Translations under genes and position numbers: made by a program
Shown here: one piece after another, positions 1 through 14,894 of the stretch
How positions within the stretch are numbered: the stretch's first letter is position 1
Layout of the letters: the number at the start of each line of letters is the position of its first letter
Origin: Henricia sp. BOLD:AAB3569
Taxonomy: Eukaryota; Echinodermata; Asteroidea; Spinulosida; Echinasteridae
Length of the DNA: 64,000 nt
Assembly: GCA_037783545.1 (NCBI GenBank)
Contig: JBBELK010000835.1
Coordinates: forward strand, 415,268-479,267
Direction of reading: 5' to 3'
Notes under the pieces: model-generated
The model's input: only the letters and a program-made list of their open reading frames with translations
Told to the model about the DNA's origin: nothing
Databases searched by the model: none

Positions 1-462
<462 letters not shown>

Positions 463-496
463 TCACGCATCCAGCATGGCCCACAACAGTACAACC

Positions 497-512
497 GGCT
501 CTTTTCAGAGCC
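497..512 (+). terminator. H4 histone 3'-end stem-loop (U1, reference)
   Basis: GGCTCT-TTTC-AGAGCC: a 6-bp stem with a 4-nt loop, the metazoan histone mRNA 3' signal bound by SLBP. It lies 34 nt after the H4 stop. A purine-rich AAAAGAGA at 526-533, 13 nt further on, is the likely downstream element that pairs with U7 snRNA. Cleavage is expected between the two. Confidence 0.96.
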
Positions 513-1337
513 ACAACATTTTCATAAAAGAGATTGACTTGTATGCCTGCTGTTTATTTTTCTTTCAAAAAAAAACGTACTTTCCTAATAATTTATTTAA
601 GAACGTTATATTATTCATTGGGAGTCAGTACAGGGTCTGCAATCGAAACATTTAGACCAAGGGCAATTTAAAAGGGTTTGCAGGATTTGCTGACAATGAT
701 TTGGACCACCCCTAATTAACCCTAAAATAATCTGTAAATTAAAATGTTCTTGGAGCCTTAAAGCTTCCGTGTGGTAAAGAATGGGGTGTTGGCGCAGAGA
801 CAGTTCTGGATGCTTGCACGTCCAACAATTCGGGGTGAATGGAAGGGTAGAAACGTGCCCTATTTGGCCCTGTGGTGGATGGATAATTTCTCGGACGTAC
901 GTAGATACACGTAGAAAGAAGGAATAGCGCCCTCAATGGTTCTGTTGGCACTAGATTGCTGGGGTGGCGCGGAAGATCAAGAATAACCATTCCTGCGTGC
1001 ACAACTTCGATTGTTGGGGGATTTTGGAATACTTTTCTGGAGTAATTAATGAACGGGCATTTTCTGTTCTTCGATGGACACTTGTCGAACTATAATAGTC
1101 GCCGCTCAATTGGGTTCATTGCCAGTTTTCAGTATGCATATTGCCAGCTACGGTAGCCTACCGCAGTGCAAGTTGCAAGTTTTTCTATAAGTGCAGTGCG
1201 TCTGATCAAGTAAAAGCCGAGTCATAATTCCTACAGTGACTCTTTAAAGTCCTGCTCTGTATTACATTTATCTTGTAAATGAACGTGATTTCCCACATCT
1301 TTTAGAAACACCACGGTACATGTAGCAAATTGAATAT

Positions 1338-1355
1338 GGGGGGGGGGGGGGGGGG
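1338..1355 (+). repeat. Variable poly-G tract (reference U1)
   Basis: A run of 18 G in U1, at the same spacer position in all units with lengths of 7 to 14 (G11 in U2, G14 in U4, G8 in U5-U7). It is interrupted in U3 (G6TG2), U8 and U10-U13 (GGGGAGG) and U15 (GGGAGGGGG). It is a fast-changing marker for telling copies apart. Confidence 0.9.
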
Positions 1356-1634
1356 ACTGTTACGGAAAATGCCCCTTCGTTGACTTCGCAGCAATGTAAT
1401 TAATCTCACCGAATATGCAATATGCACCGAATTCCAAGTTCTGCCAAATTTAAACGTTTACTTCAACTCGTAATGATTACAGATAGTATACATGATTAGT
1501 AAACTGTTACAAATAGTTTTATCCCCCTGTGTGATTTGAAGATATGCATGATTAAAACCAACTTGAGCAAAAACCAGCTCTGTACTTCGTCTAACTTTTG
1601 AGAAAACAGTCAAAAAAAGGTTTGCAAGTCATTT

Positions 1635-1799
1635 CGCCCCAGAACCACTTAGCCCTGAACCACGGCCTGTGCACGTAGTGGTTTTGGGGCGAGGTGGAAT
1701 TTGGGCGGGGTAGTGTTTGGACGAAGTGATTTGGGGCGAAATGGCACTTGGGCGAAGTGGTTTGGGGGCGAAATGGCACTTGGGCGAAGTGGTTTGGGG
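1635..1799. repeat. 32-bp tandem and inverted repeat module in H4-H3 spacer (reference U1)
   Basis: Two perfect 32-bp tandem copies (1736-1767 and 1768-1799, beginning gcgaaatggcacttgggc) follow degenerate G-rich copies. The left part (1635-1649) is inverted relative to 1677-1691, 14 of 15 bases matching with a 27-nt loop, and is itself a partial reverse copy of the 32-bp repeat. The module could fold into a hairpin and may be a decayed inverted-repeat element. It occurs in all units: 5769-5933, 9901-10065, 13902-14066, 18033-18197, 22023-22187, 26013-26177, 29393-29557, 33609-33773, 37751-37915, 41759-41923, 45899-46063, 50039-50203, 54164-54328, 58296-58460 and 62423-62587. Confidence 0.85.
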
Positions 1800-2035
1800 A
1801 AAATTTAATTTACGTCTCGTGAGACGAACAATAATGTTTTGCTCATTTTTCAGAAACTATAGCACTTCAGACAAAACCATCAGGGGAAGTTTTCTGCCGT
1901 CATCAGAAACGATCGTTGGAATTCGTGTGAATAATATAAATGGATGTTGCGATATGTTTTTACACTTGGTGGTTTTTCCCCCGTTTGTTCCCTAATGGGC
2001 TTGCCTACAAGCCAACCACAATCCAGGAAAACCCA

Positions 2036-2122
2036 CCAATGACTGACAATCCCGTTGTCCAATCATATGCATGCACACTCGCCACGCGTCGACTCGACGG
2101 GCTTGGCTAGGATTATAAATAG
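2036..2122 (+). promoter_or_regulatory. H3 promoter (U1, reference)
   Basis: Two CCAAT boxes (2036-2040 and 2059-2063), an octamer-like ATATGCAT (2065-2072), a 13-bp palindrome CGTCGACTCGACG (2087-2099) and a strong TATA box TATAAATAG (2114-2122). Transcription probably starts near 2140-2146 by spacing from the TATA box, giving a leader of 30-35 nt. This promoter differs in design from the H4 promoter, which has no CCAAT box and only a weak TATA-like box. Each gene therefore has its own promoter despite the shared strand. Confidence 0.85.
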
Positions 2123-2163
2123 CGAAACAAAATCTCGCAAAGAGTGACTTGCAGAAGAATTGA

Positions 2164-2586
<423 letters not shown>

Positions 2587-2612
2587 TCAGCAGAGACTTC
2601 AATCAACCACCT

Positions 2613-2628
2613 GGCTCTTTTCAGAGCC
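2613..2628 (+). terminator. H3 histone 3'-end stem-loop (U1, reference)
   Basis: The same 16-nt hairpin as H4, 26 nt after the H3 stop. The purine-rich AAAAAAGAGATG at 2639-2650 is the likely U7 snRNA pairing element. The flanks differ from the H4 copy, so the hairpin is conserved for function, not by recent duplication. Confidence 0.96.
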
Positions 2629-3126
2629 ACACAAAAACAAAAAAGAGATGACTTCTGTGCCAAGTGCTTGCTTTATAAAAACAAATAGATTTTCTGTAAA
2701 TGTTTATATGTAATCAGAAAAAAATGGAAACAAACATTCCATGTCCTGCCGTCGTTTCTTTAGAATAACTTCTCTTTTGTTATTTCCAATGTTTTCAGTG
2801 TCGGAATGATCTCAGAGACATTTCCTTCGATGCACTTCGCAAGTGGTCATTTTAAATCGTTTGCAAACTATTTGTTTGTCGCACTTGGTAATATCCAACA
2901 AAGGCATCATTTTACACGGGATAAAACGCGGTGCCTAATATTATCGTTTTAATACCATTGCAGCTGTTAAAAACGCCTTTAGCTGGGATTTTGTTCCCGT
3001 CAAATCATAAAGTAAAGTTTGGGTTGAGGTTGGATTCACAATGAGCCTTTTCGCGCGTAAAGTTGATGCGCGCCGCTTTAAAAAAAAAACAAGAAGAAAA
3101 AGAAAGCGGTGTGGAGGGAGTTTGGA

Positions 3127-3214
3127 GTGAAACGACGCACTGAAAATTACAGAATCACACAAGCGTTTTCCACACATCGGAGTCGATTCTGTGGTTTTCA
3201 GTGTGACGTTTCAC
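3127..3214. repeat. 30-bp-arm fold-back in H3-H4 spacer (reference U1)
   Basis: Arms at 3127-3156 and 3185-3214 are reverse complements at 26 of 30 positions, with a 28-nt loop. Both ends read GTGAAACG/CGTTTCAC. Other copies: 7261-7348, 11255-11342, 15393-15480, 19388-19475, 23378-23465, 30877-30964, 35104-35191, 39108-39195, 43254-43341, 47394-47481, 51534-51621, 55657-55744, 59790-59877, and from 63917 (cut by the window end). U7 lacks it. It could be an old MITE remnant or an RNA hairpin; no function is visible. Confidence 0.8.
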
Positions 3215-3662
3215 ATAGTCTGGTACCCGGGCCAAAACATTCGGACTGATTTTAAGGTCCGCCAACCGCCAGTATATACATGTTAGTCCGCCATATTGAA
3301 ACAGGAGGGATTTCTCCTTTTTCCGAAGGTTCCCGAAGTTACCCGAATGCACGTCCGGGCGTTATCGTTAATCGCCGGGTACGATTCGCCAGTGTTTCGC
3401 TGCGTGTTTATTTACGATGATGCAGACAAGGTCTGAATGTGATTTTTGATGCTATAATGGGCATATGTAATATTTTAAGGTTAAAATATTGAATGTTTAT
3501 TGGCCAAATATGGAATAACCCTTTTCAGATTGTTATACACCCGTGCCGCGCTATGTGCTTGACGTAATGCTTAGTGCTATTTCAAACACTATACGGTAGC
3601 CGGTCCTCATAATTTATTCAGTCCTTGTATTAAGTCTACGTTTTACACAAAATTCCCTTTTA

Positions 3663-3746
3663 CGCGCGCGCGCGCGATATACCCTTAGGCCTATAATCAC
3701 AATAAATAAATCACTTAAAACACAAACAAACAAACAAACAAACAAA
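3663..3746. repeat. (CG)7 and (CAAA)n simple repeats (reference U1)
   Basis: (CG)7 at 3663-3676, a Z-DNA-prone tract, then (CAAA)6 at 3723-3746. Both recur in every H3-H4 spacer except that of U7. The CAAA count varies: 6 in U1, U2 and U14, 4 in U8 and U13, 7 in U9 and U12. The CG tract is interrupted in U15 (near 60327). Confidence 0.9.
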
Positions 3747-4054
3747 ATCGAGAAATAAATGAATAAATAACAAATAAAGACATAAACCTTTCTCATAAAG
3801 ACGTCACGTTTAACTCGTTCAATACCATGCACCAACTTTTTTTGTGCACTTTAGTGTGCATGTGGCGGAATTCACCGTTCTTAGATAAATAATATCACAG
3901 TTTATGTTACGAATTAATGGATTTTGTTTAACTATACATGCGTAGAATGGGCAGAAACGTGTACAACGCACGGGCTAGCATTTTCCCCAGGGAGGATTGT
4001 GTTTCTCACGACCCTCAAGTTTGTTTGCTTTCAATTGTTCTTTTTCTCACTTAA

Positions 4055-4603
<549 letters not shown>

Positions 4604-4637
4604 TCACGCATCCAGCATGGCCCACAACAGTACAACC

Positions 4638-4653
4638 GGCTCTTTTCAGAGCC
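4638..4653 (+). terminator. H4 stem-loop (U2)
   Basis: Perfect hairpin with the AAAAGAGA element after it. Confidence 0.95.
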
Positions 4654-6169
4654 ACAACATTTTCATAAAAGAGATTGACTTGTATGCCTGCTGTTTATTT
4701 TTCTTTCAAAAAAAAACGTACTTTCCTAATAATTTATTTAAGAACGTTATATTATTCATTGGGAGTCAGTACAGGGTCTGCAATCGAAACATTTAGACCA
4801 AGGGCAATTTAAAAGGGTTTGCAGGATTTGCTGACAATGATTTGGACCACCCCTAATTAACCCTCAAATAATCTGTAAATTAAAATGTTCTTGGAGCCTT
4901 AAAGCTTCCGTGTGGTAAAGAATGGGGTGTTGGCGCAGAGACAGTTCTGGATGCTTGCACGTCCAACAATTCGGGGTGAATGGAAGGGTAGAAATGTGCC
5001 CTATTTGGCCCTGTGGTGGATGGATAATTTCTCGGACGTACGTAGATACACGTAGAAAGAAGGAATAGCGCCCTCAATGGTTCTGTTGGCACTAGATTGC
5101 TGGGGTGGCGCGGAAGATCAAGAATAACCATTCCTGCGTGCACAACTTCGATTGTTGGGGGATTTTGGAATACTTTTCTGGAGTAATTAATGAACGGGCA
5201 TTTTCTGTTCTTCGATGGACACTTGTCGAACTATAATAGTCGCCGCTCAATTGGGTTCATTGCCAGTTTTCAGTATGCATATTGCCAGCTACGGTAGCCT
5301 ACCGCAGTGCAAGTTGCAAGATTTTCTATAAGTGCAGTGCGTCTGATCAAGTAAAAGCCGAGTCATAATTCCTACAGTGACTCTTTAAAGTCCTGCTCTG
5401 TATTACATTTATCTTGTAAATGAACGTGATTTCCCACATCTTTTAGAAACACCACGGTACATGTAGCAAATTGAATATGGGGGGGGGGGACTGTTACGGA
5501 AAATGCCCCTTCGTTGACTTCGCAGCAATGTAATTAATCTCACCGAATATGCAATATGCACCGAATTCCAAGTTCTGCCAAATTTAAACGTTTACTTCAA
5601 CTCGTAATGATTACAGATAGTATACATGATTAGTAAACTGTTACAAATAGTTTTATCCCCCTGTGTGATTTGAAGATATGCATGATTAAAACCAACTTGA
5701 GCAAAAACCAGCTCTGTACTTCGTCTAACTTTTGAGAAAACAGTCAAAAAAAGGTTTGCAAGTCATTTCGCCCCAGAACCACTTAGCCCTGAACCACGGC
5801 CTGTGCACGTAGTGGTTTTGGGGCGAGGTGGAATTTGGGCGGGGTAGTGTTTGGACGAAGTGATTTGGGGCGAAATGGCACTTGGGCGAAGTGGTTTGGG
5901 GGCGAAATGGCACTTGGGCGAAGTGGTTTGGGGAAAATTTAATTTACGTCTCGTGAGACGAACAATAATGTTTTGCTCATTTTTCAGAAACTATAGCACT
6001 TCAGACAAAACCATCAGGGGAAGTTTTCTGCCGTCATCAGAAACGATCGTTGGAATTCGTGTGAATAATATAAATGGATGTTGCGATATGTTTTTACACT
6101 TGGTGGTTTTTCCCCCGTTTGTTCCCTAATGGGCTTGCCTACAAGCCAACCACAATCCAGGAAAACCCA

Positions 6170-6256
6170 CCAATGACTGACAATCCCGTTGTCCAATCAT
6201 ATGCATGCACACTCGCCACGCGTCGACTCGACGGGCTTGGCTAGGATTATAAATAG
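6170..6256 (+). promoter_or_regulatory. H3 promoter (U2)
   Basis: CCAAT at 6170-6174 and 6193-6197, TATAAATAG at 6248-6256. Confidence 0.85.
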
Positions 6257-6297
6257 CGAAACAAAATCTCGCAAAGAGTGACTTGCAGAAGAATTGA

Positions 6298-6720
<423 letters not shown>

Positions 6721-6746
6721 TCAGCAGAGACTTCAATCAACCACCT

Positions 6747-6762
6747 GGCTCTTTTCAGAGCC
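6747..6762 (+). terminator. H3 stem-loop (U2)
   Basis: Perfect hairpin with downstream element. Confidence 0.95.
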
Positions 6763-8188
6763 ACACAAAAACAAAAAAGAGATGACTTCTGTGCCAAGTG
6801 CTTGCTTTATAAAAACAAATAGATTTTCTGTAAATGTTTATATGTAATCAGAAAAAAATGGAAACAAACATTCCATGTCCTGCCGTCGTTTCTTTAGAAT
6901 AACTTCTCTTTTGTTATTTCCAATGTTTTCAGTGTCGGAATGATCTCAGCGACATTTCCTTCGATGCAATTCGCAAGTGGTCATTTTAAATCGTTTGCAA
7001 ACTATTTGTTTGTCGCACTTGGTAATATCCAACAAAGGCATCATTTTACACGGGATAAAACGCGGTGCCTAATATTATCGTTTTAATACCATTGCAGCTG
7101 TTAAAAACGCCTTTAGCTGGGATTTTGTTCCCGTCAAATCATAAAGTAAAGTTTGGGTTGAGGTTGGATTCACAATGAGCCTTTTCGCGCGTAAAGTTGA
7201 TGCGCGCCGCTTTAAAAAAAAAACAAGAAGAAAAAGAAAGCGGTGTGGAGGGAGTTTGGAGTGAAACGACGCACTGAAAATTACAGAATCACACAAGCGT
7301 TTTCCACACATCGGAGTCGATTCTGTGGTTTTCAGTGTGACGTTTCACATAGTCTGGTACCCGGGCCAAAACATTCGGACTGATTTTAAGGTCCGCCAAC
7401 CGCCAGTATATACATGTTAGTCCGCCATATTGAAACAGGAGGGATTTCTCCTTTTTCCGAAGGTTCCCGAAGTTACCCGAATGCACGTCCGGGCGTTATC
7501 GTTAATCGCCGGGTACGATTCGCCAGTGTTTCGCTGCGTGTTTATTTACGATGATGCAGACAAGGTCTGAATGTGATTTTTGATGCTATAATGGGCATAT
7601 GTAATATTTTAAGGTTAAAATATTGAATGTTTATTGGCCAAATATGGAATAACCCTTTTCAGATTGTTATACACCCGTGCCGCGCTATGTGCTTGACGTA
7701 ATGCTTAGTGCTATTTCAAACACTATACGGTAGCCGGTCCTCATAATTTATTCAGTCCTTGTATTAAGTCTACGTTTTACACAAAATTCCCTTTTACGCG
7801 CGCGCGCGCGATATACCCTTAGGCCTATAATCACAATAAATAAATCACTTAAAACACAAACAAACAAACAAACAAACAAAATCGAGAAATAAATGAATAA
7901 ATAACAAATAAAGACATAAACCTTTCTCATAAAGACGTCACGTTTAACTCGTTCAATACCATGCACCAACTTTTTTGGTGCACTTTAGTGTGCATGTGGC
8001 GGAATTCACCGTTCTTAGCTAAATAATATCACAGTTTATGTTACGAATTAATGGATTTTGTTTAACTATACATGCGTAGAATGGGCAGAAACGTGTACAA
8101 CGCACGGGCTAGCATTTTCCCCAGGGAGGATTGTGTTTCTCACGACCCCCAAGTTTGTTTGCTTTCAATTGTTCTTTTTCTCACTTAA

Positions 8189-8737
<549 letters not shown>

Positions 8738-8771
8738 TCACGCATCCAGCATGGCCCACAACAGTACAACC

Positions 8772-8787
8772 GGCTCTTTTCAGAGCC
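8772..8787 (+). terminator. H4 stem-loop (U3)
   Basis: Perfect hairpin with downstream element. Confidence 0.95.
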
Positions 8788-10301
8788 ACAACATTTTCAT
8801 AAAAGAGATTGACTTGTATGCCTGCTGTTTATTTTTCTTTCAAAAAAAACCGTACTTTCCTAATAATTTATTTAAGAACGTTATATTATTCATTGGGAGT
8901 CAGTACAGGGTCTGCAATCGAAACATTTAGACCAAGGGCAATTTAAAAGGGTTTGCAGGATTTGCTGACAATGATTTGGACCACCCCTAATTAACCCTCA
9001 AATAATCTGTAAATTAAAATGTTCTTGGAGCCTTAAAGCTTCCGTGTGGTAAAGAATGGGGTGTTGGCGCAGAGACAGTTCTGGATGCTTGCACGTCCAA
9101 CAATTCGGGGTGAATGGAAGGGTAGAAATGTGCCCTATTTGGCCCTGTGGTGGATGGATAATTTCTCGGACGTACGTAGATACACGTAGAAAGAAGGAAT
9201 AGCGCCCTCAATGGTTCTGTTGGCACTAGATTGCTGGGGTGGCGCGGAAGATCAAGAATAACCATTCCTGCGTGCACAACTTCGATTGTTGGGGGATTTT
9301 GGAATACTTTTCTGGAGTAATTAATGAACGGGCATTTTCTGTTCTTCGATGGACACTTGTCGAACTATAATAGTCGCCGCTCAATTGGGTTCATTGCCAG
9401 TTTTCAGTATGCATATTGCCAGCTACGGTAGCCTACCGCAGTGCAAGTTGCAAGTTTTTCTATAAGTGCAGTGCGTCTGATCAAGTAAAAGCCGAGTCAT
9501 AATTCCTACAGTGACTCTTTAAAGTCCTGCTCTGTATTACATTTATCTTGTAAATGAACGTGATTTCCCACATCTTTTAGAAACACCACGGTACATGTAG
9601 CAAATTGAATATGGGGGGTGGACTGTTACGGAAAATGCCCCTTCGTTGACTTCGCAGCAATGTAATTAATCTCACCGAATATGCAATATGCACCGAATTC
9701 CAAGTTCTGCCAAATTTAAACGTTTACTTCAACTCGTAATGATTACAGATAGTATACATGATTAGTAAACTGTTACAAATAGTTTTATCCCCCTGTGTGA
9801 TTTGAAGATATGCATGATTAAAACCAACTTGAGCAAAAACCAGCTCTGTACTTCGTCTAACTTTTGAGAAAACAGTCAAAAAAAGGTTTGCAAGTCATTT
9901 CGCCCCAGAACCACTTAGCCCTGAACCACGGCCTGTGCACGTAGTGGTTTTGGGGCGAGGTGGAATTTGGGCGGGGTAGTGTTTGGACGAAGTGATTTGG
10001 GGCGAAATGGCACTTGGGCGAAGTGGTTTGGGGGCGAAATGGCACTTGGGCGAAGTGGTTTGGGGAAAATTTAATTTACGTCTCGTGAGACGAACAATAA
10101 TGTTTTGCTCATTTTTCAGAAACTATAGCACTTCAGACAAAACCATCAGGGGAAGTTTTCTGCCGTCATCAGAAACGATCGTTGGAATTCGTGTGAATAA
10201 TATAAATGGATGTTGCGATATGTTTTTACACTTGGTGGTTTTTCCCCCGTTTGTTCCCTAATGGGCTTGCCTACAAGCCAACCACAATCCAGGAAAACCC
10301 A

Positions 10302-10388
10302 CCAATGACTGACAATCCCGTTGTCCAATCATATGCATGCACACTCGCCACGCGTCGACTCGACGGGCTTGGCTAGGATTATAAATAG
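10302..10388 (+). promoter_or_regulatory. H3 promoter (U3)
   Basis: All elements are intact although the gene it drives is internally deleted. Confidence 0.85.
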
Positions 10389-10441
10389 CGAAACAAAATC
10401 TCGCAAAGAGTGACTTGCAGAAGAATTGAAACAAAATTATA

Positions 10442-10714
10442 ATGGCTCGTACCAAGCAAACCGCTCGCAAATCTACCGGCGGAAAGGCCCCACGCAAGCA
10501 ATTGGCCACAAAGGCCGCCCGCAAGAGCGCACAGGACTTCAAGACCGAACTTCGCTTCCAGAGCTCCGCCGTCATGGCTCTTCAAGAAGCCAGCGAAGCC
10601 TACTTAGTCGGCCTCTTCGAAGACACCAACCTGTGCGCAATCCACGCCAAGCGTGTGACCATCATGCCAAAGGACATCCAGCTGGCTCGCCGCATTCGCG
10701 GTGAACGTGCCTGA
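10442..10714 (+). CDS. Histone H3 with internal in-frame deletion (U3)
   Basis: The reading frame is 90 residues instead of 136. The first 30 residues (M plus tail through S28-A29) join directly to QDFKTELRF. Mature residues 30-75 are absent: K36, K37, the alphaN helix, nearly all of alpha1 and the DNA-contacting stretch around R42-R63. The junction is between 10527 and 10528 and corresponds to loss of 2262-2399 in U1 (138 bp). I see no perfect direct repeat at the breakpoints. S28 changes codon (AGT to AGC) but not residue. Promoter, start, stop, stem-loop and downstream element are all intact, so it should still be transcribed. The product cannot make a full histone fold. It is most likely a non-functional copy; a tail-only peptide role is speculative. 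Confidence 0.93.
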   Translation: MARTKQTARKSTGGKAPRKQLATKAARKSAQDFKTELRFQSSAVMALQEASEAYLVGLFEDTNLCAIHAKRVTIMPKDIQLARRIRGERA

Positions 10715-10740
10715 TCAGCAGAGACTTCAATCAACCACCT

Positions 10741-10756
10741 GGCTCTTTTCAGAGCC
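10741..10756 (+). terminator. H3 stem-loop (U3, deleted H3)
   Basis: Perfect hairpin and downstream element retained after a deleted H3. Confidence 0.95.
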
Positions 10757-12106
10757 ACACAAAAACAAAAAAGAGATGACTTCTGTGCCAAGTGCTTGCT
10801 TTATAAAAACAAATAGATTTTCTGTAAATGTTTATATGTAATCAGAAAAAAATGGAAAAAAACATTCCATGTCCTGCCGTCGTTTCTTTAGAATAACTTC
10901 TCTTTTGTTATTTCCAATGTTTTCAGTGTCGGAATGATCTCAGCGACATTTCCTTCGATGCAATTCGCAAGTGGTCATTTTAAATCGTTTGCAAACTATT
11001 TGTTTGTCGCACTTGGTAATATCCAACAAAGGCATCATTTTACACGGGATAAAACGCGGTGCCTAATATTATCGTTTTAATACCATTGCAGCTGTTAAAA
11101 ACGCCTTTAGCTGGGATTTTGTTCCCGTCAAATCATAAAGTAAAGTTTGGGTTGAGGTTGGATTCACAATGAGCCTTTTCGCGCGTAAAGTTGATGCGCG
11201 CCGCTTTAAAAAAAAAACAAGAAGAAAAAGAAAGCGGTGTGGAGGGAGTTTGGAGTGAAACGACGCACTGAAAATTACAGAATCACACAAGCGTTTTCCA
11301 CACATCGGAGTCGATTCTGTGGTTTTCAGTGTGACGTTTCACATAGTCTGGTACCCGGGCCAAAACATTCGGACTGATTTTAAGGTCCGCCAACCGCCAG
11401 TATATACATGTTAGTCCGCCATATTGAAACAGGAGGGATTTCTCCTTTTTCCGAAGGTTCCCGAAGTTACCCGAATGCACGTCCGGGCGTTATCGTTAAT
11501 CGCCGGGTACGATTCGCCAGTGTTTCGCTGCGTGTTTATTTACGATGATGCAGACAAGGTCTGAATGTGATTTTTGATGCTATAATGGGCATATGTAATA
11601 TTTTAAGGTTAAAATATTGAATGTTTATTGGCCAAATATGGAATAACCCTTTTCAGATTGTTATACACCCGTGCCGCGCTATGTGCTTGACGTAATGCTT
11701 AGTGCTATTTCAAACACTATACGGTAGCCGGTCCTCATAATTTATTCAGTCCTTGTATTAAGTCTACGTTTTACACAAAATTCCCTTTTACGCGCGCGCG
11801 CGCGATATACCCTTAGGCCTATAATCACAATAAATAAATCACTTAAAACACAAACAAACAAACAAACAAACAAAATCGAGAAATAAATGAATAAATAACA
11901 AATAAAGACATAAACCTTTCTCATAAAGACGTCACGTTTAACTCGTTCAATACCATGCACCAACTTTTTTTGTGCACTTTAGTGTGCATGTGGTGGAATT
12001 CACCGTTCTTAGCTAAATAATATCACAGTTTATGTTACGAATTAATGGATTTTGTTTAACTATACATGCGTAGAATGGGCAGAAACGTGTACAACGCACG
12101 GGCTAG

Positions 12107-12733
<627 letters not shown>

Positions 12734-12767
12734 TCACGCATCCAGCATGGCCCACAACAGTACAACC

Positions 12768-12783
12768 GGCTCTTTTCAGAGCC
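12768..12783 (+). terminator. H4 stem-loop (U4)
   Basis: Perfect hairpin with downstream element. Confidence 0.95.
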
Positions 12784-14301
12784 ACAACATTTTCATAAAA
12801 GAGATTGACTTGTATGCCTGCTGTTTATTTTTCTTTCAAAAAAAAACGTACTTTCCTAATAATTTATTTAAGAACGTTATATTATTCATTGGGAGTCAGT
12901 ACAGGGTCTGCAATCGAAACATTTAGACCAAGGGCAATTTAAAAGGGTTTGCAGGATTTGCTGACAATGATTTGGACCACCCCTAATTAACCCTCAAATA
13001 ATCTGTAAATTAAAATGTTCTTGGAGCCTTAAAGCTTCCGTGTGGTAAAGAATGGGGTGTTGGCGCAGAGACAGTTCTGGATGCTTGCACGTCCAACAAT
13101 TCGGGGTGAATGGAAGGGTAGAAATGTGCCCTATTTGGCCCTGTGGTGGATGGATAATTTCTCGGACGTACGTAGATACACGTAGAAAGAAGGAATAGCG
13201 CCCTCAATGGTTCTGTTGGCACTAGATTGCTGGGGTGGCGCGGAAGATCAAGAATAACCATTCCTGCGTGCACAACTTCGATTGTTGGGGGATTTTGGAA
13301 TACTTTTCTGGAGTAATTAATGAACGGGCATTTTCTGTTCTTCGATGGACACTTGTCGAACTATAATAGTCGCCGCTCAATTGGGTTCATTGCCAGTTTT
13401 CAGTATGCATATTGCCAGCTACGGTAGCCTACCGCAGTGCAAGTTGCAAGTTTTTCTATAAGTGCAGTGCGTCTGATCAAGTAAAAGCCGAGTCATAATT
13501 CCTACAGTGACTCTTTAAAGTCCTGCTCTGTATTACATTTATCTTGTAAATGAACGTGATTTCCCACATCTTTTAGAAACACCACGGTACATGTAGCAAA
13601 TTGAATATGGGGGGGGGGGGGGACTGTTACGGAAAATGCCCCTTCGTTGACTTCGCAGCAATGTAATTAATCTCACCGAATATGCAATATGCACCGAATT
13701 CCAAGTTCTGCCAAATTTAAACGTTTACTTCAACTCGTAATGATTACAGATAGTATACATGATTAGTAAACTGTTACAAATAGTTTTATCCCCCTGTGTG
13801 ATTTGAAGATATGCATGATTAAAACCAACTTGAGCAAAAACCAGCTCTGTACTTCGTCTAACTTTTGAGAAAACAGTCAAAAAAAGGTTTGCAAGTCATT
13901 TCGCCCCAGAACCACTTAGCCCTAAACCACGGCCTGTGCACGTAGTGGTTTTGGGGCGAGGTGGAATTTGGGCGGGGTAGTGTTTGGACGAAGTGATTTG
14001 GGGCGAAATGGCACTTGGGCGAAGTGGTTTGGGGGCGAAATGGCACTTGGGCGAAGTGGTTTGGGGAAAATTTAATTTACGTCTCGTGAGACGAACAATA
14101 ATGTTTTGCTCATTTTTCAGAAACTATAGCACTTCAGACAAAACCATCAGGGGAAGTTTTCTGCCGTCATCAGAAACGATCGTTGGAATTCGTGTGAATA
14201 ATATAAATGGATGTTGCGATATGTTTTTACACTTGGTGGTTTTTCCCCCGTTTGTTCCCTAATGGCTTGCCTACAAGCCAACCACAATCCAGGAAAACCC
14301 A

Positions 14302-14388
14302 CCAATGACTGACAATCCCGTTGTCCAATCATATGCATGCACACTCGCCACGCGTCGACTCGACGGGCTTGGCTAGGATTATAAATAG
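14302..14388 (+). promoter_or_regulatory. H3 promoter (U4)
   Basis: CCAAT at 14302-14306, TATA box at 14380-14388. A 1-bp loss upstream does not touch these elements. Confidence 0.85.
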
Positions 14389-14429
14389 CGAAACAAAATC
14401 TCGCAAAGAGTGACTTGCAGAAGAATTGA

Positions 14430-14852
<423 letters not shown>

Positions 14853-14878
14853 TCAGCAGAGACTTCAATCAACCACCT

Positions 14879-14894
14879 GGCTCTTTTCAGAGCC
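14879..14894 (+). terminator. H3 stem-loop (U4)
   Basis: Perfect hairpin with downstream element. Confidence 0.95.

Noticed and set aside
739-1002. Minus-strand frame of about 87 residues in the H4-H3 spacer
   Set aside because: Its length and ends change between units (81, 88 and 91 residues) because of small indels, and it is not protein-like. It repeats only because the spacer repeats.
1201-1260. Possible 5S rRNA or snRNA-like sequence (gtctgatcaag) in the spacer
   Set aside because: Only a short chance match to 5S (gtctgat). No other box or secondary structure fits 5S, U1, U2 or tRNA.
1717-1995. 92-residue + strand frame starting in the 32-bp repeats
   Set aside because: It begins inside low-complexity tandem repeats and is truncated in U8 and broken in U9, so it is not a conserved gene.
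3614-3835. 73-residue minus-strand frame rich in hydrophobic residues near the CG/CAAA tracts
   Set aside because: The hydrophobic run comes from translating simple repeats. The CAAA count varies between units and the frame is lost in several of them.
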